Assembly: GCA_025786725.1 (NCBI GenBank) | Contig: JAHLTZ010000004.1 | Coordinates: 682,001-746,000 of the forward strand | Direction: 5' to 3' | Length of the DNA stretch: 64,000 nucleotides | Source: Syncephalis fuscata | Taxonomy: Eukaryota > Zoopagomycota > Zoopagomycetes > Zoopagales > Piptocephalidaceae | Shown: positions 13,433-23,534 of the stretch, in pieces | How positions within the stretch are numbered: position 1 is the first letter of the stretch | Layout: each line of letters opens with the position of its first letter | Notes under the pieces: generated by a model | What the model was told of the DNA's origin: nothing | Database searches by the model: none | The model's input: only the letters and a program-made list of their open reading frames with translations | Translations under genes and position numbers: made by a program

Positions 13433-13780
13433 AATTAAAAAGTAACAATAATATTCATTTAGTAACAAAAAGATGACAATACTATGTATAACTCTGCATA
13501 GAATTGATTAAATTACATGATATTTTGCACAAATGTGTGTATAGAATATAGATAGCTATTGGTAAAGCATACCGTTATTATATTGTGTAATGGTATAATA
13601 GTAGTGATAATATGTTAATAAATATGCAAAGATAGCTGTTTTTTACAGATTATGACTTATATAAGTAAAATACAGTAAAATGATTGCTGGATTCGAGTTC
13701 TCCGTGCTTAGTTATCCAGATTGGTATGATTTATAGGCAACGATTTTGCAAAAAATGTTAGTTAAAAAATGCAATTTACG
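13433..13780 (+). repeat. Inverted repeat B, left arm
   Basis: About 340 bp, nearly identical to the reverse complement of 14325-14665 (almost every base matches over the first 300 bp). It contains GATTGCTGGATTCGAGTTCT, which resembles a pol III box B, but no complete tRNA fold is seen. Confidence 0.88.
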
Positions 13781-13845
13781 TATTTTTAATTCACTTAGTA
13801 AACGTTGATAAAATCACGTATAACTTTACGTATAGTCAAGCAAAT

Positions 13846-14110
13846 TGTATGATATTTTGCACAAGTGTGCACATAGCGTATAGGTAGCCATTGGTACAGT
13901 ATACCGTTATTGCATTGTTTGATGATGCAGTAATTGTAATAGTACATTAATAAATGTACAAAAATAACAGTTTTTTACAGATTATAACATATATAAGTAA
14001 AATACAGCAAAATGATTGCTGGATTCGAGTTCTCCGTGCTTAGTTATACAGATTGGTATGATTTATAGGGCAATGATTTTTGCAACAAAAATAGGCCAAA
14101 AATGCCATTT
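13846..14110 (+). repeat. Repeat B, diverged middle copy
   Basis: A third copy in the same orientation as the left arm. Its last ~110 bp (AAAATACAGCAAAATGATTG onward) is nearly identical, while the first half is diverged. It lies between the two inverted arms. Confidence 0.82.
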
Positions 14111-14324
14111 ATGTGTAAATCAGTTAACAAAAATTTAATATATATGTATATCTATGACATAAAATGCCACTGTACATTGGTATGTCTAGATATTGACTTG
14201 TTATTGTGCTTATTTTTTGCACTATAGAGTGGTTTGGACATTTGTTATGTCAAATTTTATTTAATATTAAAATCTTAAGCGTAAAACTTTAATTGCTTTT
14301 TGTTAACCGATTTACACATAAATT

Positions 14325-14665
14325 GCATTTTTGACTAACATTTTTTGTAAAAATCATTGCCCCATAAATCATACCAATCTGTATAACTAAGCACGGAGAA
14401 CTCGAATCCAGCAATCATTTTGCTGTATTTTACTTATATAAGTCATAATCTGTAAAAAACAGCTATCTTTGCATATTTATTAACATATTATCACTACTAT
14501 TATACCATTACACAATATAATAACGGTATGCTTTACCAATAGCTATCTATATTCTATACACACATTTGTGCAAAATATCATGTAATTTAATCAATTCTAT
14601 GCAGAGTTATACATAGTATTGTCATCTTTTTGTTACTAAATGAATATTATTGTTACTTTTTAATT
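14325..14665 (-). repeat. Inverted repeat B, right arm
   Basis: Reverse-complement partner of 13433-13780. A single strand could fold into a long hairpin with a loop of about 540 nt. Confidence 0.88.
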
Positions 14666-14719
14666 TATTGTATTTGCTATATTTTTACAATTATGATTAA
14701 GAAAATCTACAACTTAGAT

Positions 14720-15151
14720 GGCCAAGCAACACTTTATTTTGGCGCTACCTTATAATGCTAGCCTTTGATGTGTGCTAACATCTATCTTAATGTTCAAAAT
14801 ACAATGTGCTGATTGATTAGTATTACTTTGTAAATAAACTTAGTTTTATTAATCATTAGCCAGCACAGTTTGACTATAATAAAATGAATAACTTGCATTA
14901 CAAGAAGTAAAAATAAGATAAACTAGAAACGACTATTCTCATTATTGATATTGAATAAAACCATCATTATAATAAATATATTTAATAATAGAATTTAAAT
15001 GCTTGTACTATATATCATTAATGCAGCACATCAGCTTATATAGCCGCTTATATGTTTACAATAGCAAGTAGCTATTCGTCATATCTTCTTAATAGACATT
15101 TGCTACTAGTACTCAGTGCTAATATCCGATATGTATATTACTACTGTAACC
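14720..15151 (+). repeat. Direct repeat A, right copy
   Basis: Right-hand partner of 12719-13150, at a constant 2001-bp offset. Similar over its full length but with many substitutions. Confidence 0.75.
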
Positions 15152-15571
15152 AATCACATGCAACCTTAACTGGTTATCCAATCATACAGTAGATTTCATA
15201 GCCACATTTTTATAAAATCCCGTTTATAATATTGAAATAATAAAAATATTCTTGTACTATATATTCACGCTTAAACTAAAACAATTATTAAAGCGATAAT
15301 TAAATAATGACTGTTATAAGAATAGATTGCTTTACTATTATTATAGCCGTACATTGATTATTAATAGTGACGTATATTTATAATTAATAAAACATTATAC
15401 TACTATCAGCTAACTCTTCTTTGTCTGATATTAGTATTTGCGCTATTAATATCAATCTGACAGCATTTGTAATGTAGTAATAAACTAGCGATTTACGTAA
15501 TAGTACTGTCCAAACTAATAAGTAGCCATATAGTCACGTGACTTTCATTGTAAACCGGAGCAAAAGGTGAT

Positions 15572-15644
15572 TGGAGGACCTGGGCATCGATCCCAGTACC
15601 TCTCGCATGCTAAGCGAGCGCTCTACCATCTGAGCTAGACCCCC
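15572..15644 (-). tRNA. tRNA-Ala (anticodon AGC)
   Basis: A 73-nt cloverleaf on the minus strand. The acceptor begins GGGGGTC, box A is TAGCTCAGATGG, the anticodon loop reads CTTAGCA (AGC, Ala) on the stem GCTCG/CGAGA, box B is GGGATCGATGCCC, and the discriminator is A. There is no intron, and a TTTT pol III terminator follows within 10 nt. The acceptor stem has one U-U mismatch at pair 6-67 and one G-U pair. The rest is standard for eukaryotic tRNA-Ala. Confidence 0.95.
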
Positions 15645-16049
15645 ATTGGTCGTGGTTTTCCACAAAATTTTAGCAATTTTTGACTATATGTTTTTAATTA
15701 CTTTTGAATAAATAGCTAGAAATAAAGCTTAGCAAGAAAACAACTACATACGACAATAAAGACAGACGTTTAGTTTAATGATATTATATAAAAACAATAG
15801 TTTAACTATTTAGTAAATATTTTATTTGTAATGTTAGTTTATATAATGTATAACGTGCAAATAATGATGACTGATTAACTAACTAATCATCGTTATTTGC
15901 ACACTATACATATATAAAGTACCGTTACAACGTATAATTCAATAGTTTATATATGTTATAGGCATTCGTTATTTTATATGATAATAAAGCATAGTAAACT
16001 TAAATGTATTTTATAGCATGAAAGTATAGGAATAATATATGTCTTCTAT
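15645..16049. other. tRNA-MOB4 spacer with a strong hairpin
   Basis: AT-rich spacer. At 15855-15912 a near-perfect inverted repeat (arms about 25 nt, loop about 15 nt, 22 or so matches) contains GTGCAAATAA on both arms. No gene. Confidence 0.6.
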
Positions 16050-16112
16050 ATGGAACGATTAAAAACATGGCAACTTCTTTTTCTTTGTTTTTCCAATCAG
16101 TTCATTGTCAGT

Positions 16113-17280
16113 ATGTCCCAATCATCTCCTCCAGTGATTGTAGAGGAAGGAAGTACAGTCAGCACTCCGATTGTGTTAAAAGATGACTTGCCCACCACTA
16201 CTGATGTAGCAGTAGACAGCACGGCAAGCAATACTTTGAATGAAGTAAAGCCGAAACAAAACAACAATGCAACAACAACAACAACAACAACAGCAACAAC
16301 AGCAACAACATCTTTAAAGCCGCGTAGAAATCGACCTGGCACTAAAGGAGAGGTAATTGACAACTAGTGCAACAGAAAATTGTATATTTACTGTTTGATA
16401 GGACTGTTATCAATGGCGAGAAAGCACATTTGAGGATATAAAGTCACCGCTTGCTTTACAAGAATATCTTCTCGAGCTGGTTAGAGTTGATCGATCAAAC
16501 GTTAGCAAATTGCTACAGATGCCGCCGGGCCAGAATGAGGAAATCTGGCAGTATGAGCACCTACGGTATTGTTCAGTCCATAGCGTCATTATGATCACTG
16601 ACTAATGGCGTATGTGCACCTAGTATGCTGTGCATGGACATTAACTATTTAGTTATTCAACTCGAGATTGAGTGCACGAAGGAGTCATGTCCGGAAATGA
16701 AGGCCGACGAATGGCTATTTCTATGTGCGGCTCACTTGCAGCCACAAGCGGTAAGTAGATTTATGCTAATTTACGCTCCACATCTTATGTACATCAAATG
16801 TAGTGCTGCGCCATTGACTATGCATTCCACACACTTGATGGAGCCACTTCGTTACTAAATAGCCATAAATATTTTCCCAGTCGGTAAGTGGTATTGTAGC
16901 TGGTAATAGCGACGCAAGTATGTCTAATGCTTTTGCATAGACTGTCGATTATGAATAGCTCTCTTAAGCATTTCCAGTCAATTGCCCGTCGATTGTACCG
17001 TATATTTGCTCATGCATGGTATCATCATCGCGAAGAATTCAATAGTTTCGAGGCAAGTGCTTTTAATAACCTGCCACTACTTGCTTACCATTAATTTGAT
17101 CGTACACAGAGCGAATCCTATTTGTATGCACGTTTTGTGGCATTATCGCGCAAATACCACTTGATTCCAGACTCGCTCATGGTTATACCGGATCCTTCTC
17201 GACAAGGCAATAGTCATACAAGTCAGAACAACAATAATGGCACACGATTATTACACCCCACATCGGCAGCAAATCATTAA
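16113..17280 (+). CDS. MOB4: MOB kinase activator 4 / phocein-like protein
   Basis: MOB4/phocein is a regulatory subunit of STRIPAK phosphatase-kinase complexes. Six exons: 16113-16352, 16402-16565, 16624-16750, 16804-16883, 16941-17052, 17110-17280. Signature blocks: RRNRPGTKGE, WQYEHLR and LFLCAAH, a Cys pair (IECTKESC) and a His cluster (FAHAWYHHREEF) that together bind zinc in the MOB fold. KYFPSR and RRLYRIFAHA are diagnostic of MOB4 rather than MOB1. An upstream in-frame ATG at 16050 would add a hydrophobic leader unlike this cytosolic family. I prefer the ATG at 16113, which has A at -3. Unusual: a Thr-rich N-terminal extension coded by ACA repeats (16270-16310) and an Asn-rich tail. 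The fifth intron (17053-17109) has a GC donor. Convergent with the next gene, 51 bp apart. Confidence 0.93.
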
Positions 17281-17331
17281 TTTACGTACAATCGTATATT
17301 TATTCGCTATTAAATACTAAACATGTCTTTT

Positions 17332-19816
17332 TTACACATCATCATCTTTTTCATCGTCAAGTGTGACTTGATGAACAAATGCCATTTGATTTGTTTTTAG
17401 TGCATTTTTCAGTTCAGATAGTAGCATGTTCTGTTCTGTGGTTGGCAACGACCGTGGTGTCCATGCCACCTCTGTAACTTCCTCTTCTTCCTTTTCTATC
17501 GTTTGTTTTACTTGCTTATTGATAGCAGCTGCAGTTGCCGTGTCAGACTTTTCATTATCGTCCATAGTTGGTGGTTTTAAAAACGAAGATGCTGTTCCAG
17601 TTTGTCGTTCTTGCTTACGATAATCAAGTACATGTTTTAATTCATGTACAAAACGAGTTGCTTCTTCGATGGTTGATTTTTCCTCTGCCTGTTTATTAAA
17701 ATAAGCTATATATTCTTTTCACTTAAATATACTTACTTCTTTTGCTCTTCGTTCTCGTTGAAATTCAATTCTTTCTTGGCGTGTCATTTTCTATCACATT
17801 TGTAATATTCGTATATATTATTATCATCGTTTTGCAATTAATTTTGTTTATGTTTTATCACTTACTTTACCATCAATTGTTGCGTCTGGTCCAGCTATTG
17901 CTTCAAACAGTTGCTCATCTCCTATCGGTTCAAGAGTGGGTGGTGCATCCCAATCGAATTTAATCTCTTCAGCTGACACAATTTCCTCCCAGGTCGGCTC
18001 ACGTTGTTTTAATAATGGCTCTGTATCCGTACTTATATCTTCCATCGTTAATGAACCATTTGTTTGCACAAGTTGTTGAGTAAGTTTCTGCATTTGCTCT
18101 AGACTTTGTACAATCAGCTGTGCTTCCGTGCCCATCATCGTTAGCCGTTGTATCAAATCATGATTAGGATTATTTATTGCTAAATCTATCCCCGTTTTCT
18201 GTACTTCATCCAAACCCGATGGTGCCATCAATAAAATATCATCTCTTAATAGTTTAGTTTTGTTTGCATAACTCTCAAATGCTGTTGCAGCAATGCAATT
18301 TGTTGCAATACAGGTCGACGACGATCGTTAGATGCCACATTCTCTGACGTGTTAAGCTGCTCCTCTTTTTCATTAGTCACATCTACAAATAACAATTAAT
18401 AACAGCTATATAAATCAAATTATTAATTTACCATGCTGTCGATCCCACACCATTTTCAATGAATCCGATTGCTCTTTTAGATATTGAGACATATTGTATA
18501 GTTGTTTACTCATTTGATACTTAGTTATTGTTGTTTTGGATTGTTTTGGTTGCCATAAAGTTCGATGATTATTGCTGTTATCAACATTGATGGCTAGTAA
18601 GTTACGTGCGCGCATTAAACAAACACAGCGTATTTCAAACGTAGCACTAATTATTTGTCGTATTATGTGCAAACTCAACGGGTCAATCTCCTTCTTTAGT
18701 GCGTCTTCTTGAACGGTGCTTTCAGTAACATCGATCCAATCCTGAACTAGGCTAAGCTCTTGGTCAATTTGGGACTTTGTAACCTCGTCTGCATTTGCTG
18801 ATGACGAGTAAAAGCACAGTGTTTCGTGAATAGCGGCCCATTTATTAACCATATTCTTCAGGGATCGATGCAGCAATAAGCGTAGATCCAACCCATAACG
18901 TGCACCTGTTTGCTGTTCAATCCGAGAGATAGGCGGCAATGGACCAGTTCTTCTAATAGTTAAAGATACACATACAGACAATAGCAGTAGCAATAATAAA
19001 GGATACAGTTGATAGCCACGAGCAATTAACTCCATTTCTTGGATGCTACGAACTATCCTAGTCATAGATCGATCATAATAACAGCTTGACTCCAATAGTT
19101 CTACCCATACATAATGTAAGGCAGTACTACTTAATCGATTCATAATCATGGTCTACATATTACTTTAGTAGTTCACTAACTAGTTTATAACCAACTTACC
19201 AATATATACAATATACCCATGGATACAATTATACAACTACCCATCAATTCATACCAGCCTAAATTACTGTCTAAATGATCGGCCAACCAGACCATACATA
19301 ATGAAATAGATACCAGTAGTACATAATAGTTTGTTGATAGTAGTGGTATAATCATCACAGTAGTTGAAGCTGCTATGCTCTTGTTAAATATATTTGCTGA
19401 ATATAATTCATGTAATTTAGCCTTTCCTCTACTTGATCCACGATTTAACAAATGGGATTGATGTAATAAACGCTCCATATCTTTAATCAATTCTTGATCC
19501 ACAGATATCGTGCTATTTAACATTATCTATTCGTATTGCTTAGTTTTACATTGTGTGATGTTGTATATTATTGCATACCATGGCAGTATATAAACGCCGC
19601 CATTTGTCAAGGACATAATTTAGAGCTTTGGTCCATTGACTAGGAGGTTTGTCATAAACTGGCTGTGCTATTTCCTCGCTGCCTATGGCTGTTACCCTCG
19701 ATAGGAATGAGTATATAAACCAGGTCAGATATTGGTCAATAGCTTACAGAAAAGTAGTCGGCCAGCGGGGAATCCTCATAGGTGACCGCCTCATCCAACT
19801 GTAATCCTTGATTCAT
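17332..19816 (-). CDS. Vezatin/Inp2-like myosin-receptor family membrane protein
   Basis: The vezatin/Inp2 family contains membrane receptors for class V myosin or adhesion complexes. The core exon (18432-19152) carries IVRSIQEMELIARGYQL and PPISRIEQ, typical of the vezatin domain, with hydrophobic segments at the start of this exon and in exon 19200-19523. C-terminal exons encode a coiled coil (VLQQIALLQQHL), an acidic segment with EIKFDWDAPP, and a Lys/Glu-rich tail. The gene probably begins at 19814-19816, with short exons at 19747-19816 and 19575-19700. The first junction is off by one base, and a second one-base break occurs near 18253 (TTT on the plus strand) inside the coiled coil. Both are next to homopolymers, so I treat the gene as intact with sequence errors, though a pseudogene is possible. 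Confidence 0.68.
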
Positions 19817-20529
19817 GGCAAGAAAGTAATAGAAAAACGGCTATTGTATCATCAATATCCAGTATGGAAGTGTCAGTGATAAGGCAGCCTTTAATTGCCT
19901 ATTACCATAGTTGGTAATTGTATCATTAACGATACTAAATCACGTGATTTATACATTATCATGTCTATGATCGAATACACGATATACTGTCGATTTAATT
20001 CACTTGTTTGTGATCAATGCAATAATTTAAAGTAATTGGAATCCTTTCAGAGTATATACTGCCTTAATAATATATTAAAAGGATAATGCCTTGTTCAAAC
20101 ATAAAATAGGATTTATAATATTTTGTAAAGAAGAGTGTTGCTCAGTTCTTCCTTTACTACTCTTTAATTATCCCTCATTATTTGATTTTAACTAATTCTA
20201 ATGTATAGTTACATTAGCTAGACGTTTAAATATGCTAGAAAATCTATAAATTTTAGTTGGGTTTATTATCAATTCTATTAATTAATGATGCGTACAGATC
20301 AATAGCTGATGTTTATAAGTTCATTTTTTAAAGTGAAATGTAGCCTTAAGTCATGATACCAAAAGTTTTTTTTAACATATTTATTTAAATTACGTATATA
20401 ATATTATTACTAAAATATAATGTACTTATTTATATCTTCGAACTAACCGAGTCGGAATATGAAAAGAATGTAATTAATGACAAAAGATAGCTTGATTAAT
20501 AAAGCACAAGATAATAAAACAAAATAGAA

Positions 20530-20830
20530 AAAAAAGGACTATATAAATGATAATAGTAAAGGTAAATATACGATGAGTGGATGAAATAAGCAAAATAAAT
20601 CAACGTTTATAACAAATAAAGTTGGCAATAAAGAGTTATATTTTTATTAATAAAATGCGATCAGTAAATGCTATAACGATATGAAATAGAATGGATATAC
20701 AACGGTAAATGATATAGATGGATAGATAATATATGCATACTGGATAATAAATCTATAATAATGAGTATTTAATAATCAATGTCACTCACCGCCCATCATT
20801 ATGTTTGATAGGTTGGATGTTATTAAAAAT
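20530..20830 (+). repeat. Dispersed repeat R2, copy 1
   Basis: AT-rich repeat recognised by GATAAGCAAAAT-like and AATAAAGTTGGCAATAAA words and by ATATATGCATACTGGATAAT followed by AAATCTATAATAATGAGTAT. Similar segments lie at 27830-28090 and 37950-38225. Confidence 0.65.
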
Positions 20831-22149
20831 AGTCACTTGACCACCGGATCATGTTAAATGGCAATAAATAAAACAGCAATAAATAAATCATTGGCACTAT
20901 TATTAAAATAGTTGGTGTAGATGCAGTATTGAATGTAGCTACTTGTAATCTAGCCATTCAAGTATCAGTGACTTTAATTGAATACATGTACCAGTATTAT
21001 AGTTTTATTAAACAGAATAAGCACAACTTTGGACAAACTAGTAATGGAGTCACAGTGTTATGTCGATTCAGCAAACACCTCATGCGCTTCTTTATTAAAT
21101 CTACCATTTCAATGTAATAGATGTGTAATGCCCACCACCTCCCTCTTTATTACCACCACGTCAATCAAACCAAAGCATTTGGCAGATGCGCAATAGCAAT
21201 GCCAGTTAGTGTTGGGTAATATAAACCAAATGGGTATATGTTTCATTTAGAATCCAGTCCAAACGATAGTACCAACGACAGTATACAGTATTGTTGTCGA
21301 TGCTTGTGCCAACGAATTCTATAGTTGGTATTGTAAGTTGCATGCAAAATATTTGTGCCCGATAACAGATGCAGTTCAGATATACTTGTTGATCCGGCAC
21401 CAATGCTCGAATAGCTATAATAAAAGTGCGTTAGTATTGTTTAGTAGTAATAAGCACCTACATCTAGTTGATTGTTCCTTGCGTATAGTTTATAGTGTAC
21501 ATGCGTGTAGTTGTTTGTGTATTGTTGTTATCTGTTATACAAATAAACTAGAAATGTTGTTAAAAGTTGTTAAACAAGATAGCAGCTAATGCAGCAACTA
21601 TACGTCCACCTGGAGTACCGACGATAATACGACTTAATCGCAAATAACATTTGTCAGAAGCACATAGCTTTTACTAGCCACCATCAAGATGGCGATGCTG
21701 CTTAATAAATGTCATAATGTTACGTGGCTATAAGCAGCACTAAACTATAAATACTACATCATATTATAACTAAACAACATATTGCCATATACTGCTGCAC
21801 TATTAAAAGATTACAGTATAACAACTAGTCTACGCTACGACGTAATCAACCGTAGAGATATTGCTTAATTTTCGGTCGCTAGTACAAGTAAGTAGCAATC
21901 CTCATATTCTGTTCTAAGACGGCAGTTGAAAATTAAACAACATGTCGACTAGTGCCACACTGCAGTCGTTTAATAATGCCCACAAGTAAACAGTATGATA
22001 CATGTTCACCTATTATAGGCATTCGCATATCACACCAATCTAGTGTGTAATGGCAGTGTTCAGCAAGTTGAACAATACCAACACACCTCCAGCGCGCGTT
22101 ACAAACAGGTGAGCACTAACATATGGCCACCCATCACAGGTCGCCGCAT

Positions 22150-22325
22150 CCATATGAGGGAAACACACAGCAATAACTGACTTGCTAAATACTGTTACTG
22201 CGCGCTCTAGCCTTTACAGGAGGGAGCATAGAGCAGTATTAAGCTAATACTGTGCGCCCTAGCGTCCCCCATGAGAGAGCGTGCAGCAATACCGACTTAT
22301 GTCCTATCACTGCACGCTCCAGCAT
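22150..22325 (+). repeat. Tandem hairpin units
   Basis: Three diverged units of about 55-60 bp, each ending in a GCGCYCTAGC/ACGCTCCAGC-like word. Each can form a hairpin: 22234-22241 with 22245-22252 (8 bp, perfect), and 22277-22286 with 22310-22319 (10 bp, perfect, GAGCGTGCAG). The first unit has a weaker stem (GCAATAAC/GTTACTGC). Confidence 0.65.
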
Positions 22326-23534
22326 CCCACATATCTCCGCACTACACTAGTATACAGCCGCCTATTACGGGCAGCCATATAGTTGTTGAGCCAGTATAAT
22401 ACAGCAGCCTGCAAATACTGTATTGCACATTCAACACAGCTCAAAGCAAGAACACAGTATATCGTGATCAACCAACAAGGGGACCCCACACCACTGGATG
22501 TAACTACTAGATTTAATGCTAACCATTAAAAACGGTTTACAGCACATTAACAACTAGAAACAGGAGAAGGCGAAGTAATGAGCAAAAGTAATCTCAACAC
22601 AACCTTATAAACTTCAAAACATATCTACCAATTAGAATAAATAATATTGGTAAATAGTATGTGGTAGTGCTCATTGGGTATTGCACTGACTGAAACCTTC
22701 TAATGTCAGATACCATCTTATCAGTAAATTGGATTATAATCCCTTCCTTATTTCCATATTGCTCACTTTTTGCCTTCCATTTGCCAGTCATTTCCGCGCA
22801 TAATCAGCATATCTACACTGGCTAGTTGAATCAATTGGCCAATGCAACTGAAACATAGCCAAATACAACCATTCTTAATCAGTTGTACCACTATAATAGC
22901 GGCTCTTTCCGATGCTATCAATATTTTCAGGGTCTAGCGGGTATTTTTGCTTTCCCCCAAGTATCTTGCCATTCGCACACAATTAAATCAGTCGATCCAC
23001 ACAATTTATTACTGTATTAGTTAAATAAAAATGACTACTTTTCTTTAGAAATATGGTCTATAACATAATTCACCGATTGAGTTTCGATGCTACTAAATAG
23101 AATAAAATACACGTTGTTCATATTACATTACAAAGTCCGTTAAAGTTATGAAGTAAAAACAGGAATAAACACGTAACCATATCGACTGCAAAGGCCAACA
23201 TGAAAACCAGTATAATGTGGCACATGCATGCTTGGCCAAGTGACTATATAAAATACCGATATGTGTAATAGTTTGCTATACAACCTAAGGCTGAACTATA
23301 GCATCAGTAAGCAGAATATACTACAAGTATAATGCTATTAATTGTAAAATAAAGTGTACTATCGTTATATTACCTTCAATACTGCTGATATTGTGTTATT
23401 GTGTGTCTTTAAATTTATAATGACGCAATAACATAACTGTTTTGCTTTGCTTTCTGCTACCACTTTACTTTGAGTTTTACTTTCACTTTGGAATATCATT
23501 CGTTTTGACATTCATATTGAACACTTTTATCACT

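Larger units (their letters stand above)
11920..15571. other. Gene-free, repeat-rich AT region
   Basis: 3.6 kb without a supportable gene. It holds the nested repeat block annotated separately (12719-15151): a pair of direct repeats flanking inverted repeats. Confidence 0.6.
19817..23534. other. Long gene-free region
   Basis: 3.7 kb with no supportable gene. It contains one copy of dispersed repeat R2 (about 20530-20830) and a run of three related hairpin units (22150-22325). The segment 22000-22500 is noticeably more GC-rich than its surroundings. Confidence 0.5.

Noticed and set aside
12719-15151. CRISPR-like array or LTR retrotransposon
   Set aside because: No regular spacers and no gag or pol frames; only nested repeats.
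16270-16310. Minus-strand open frame across the ACA repeat (poly-Val)
   Set aside because: It is the shadow of the Thr-coding repeat in MOB4.
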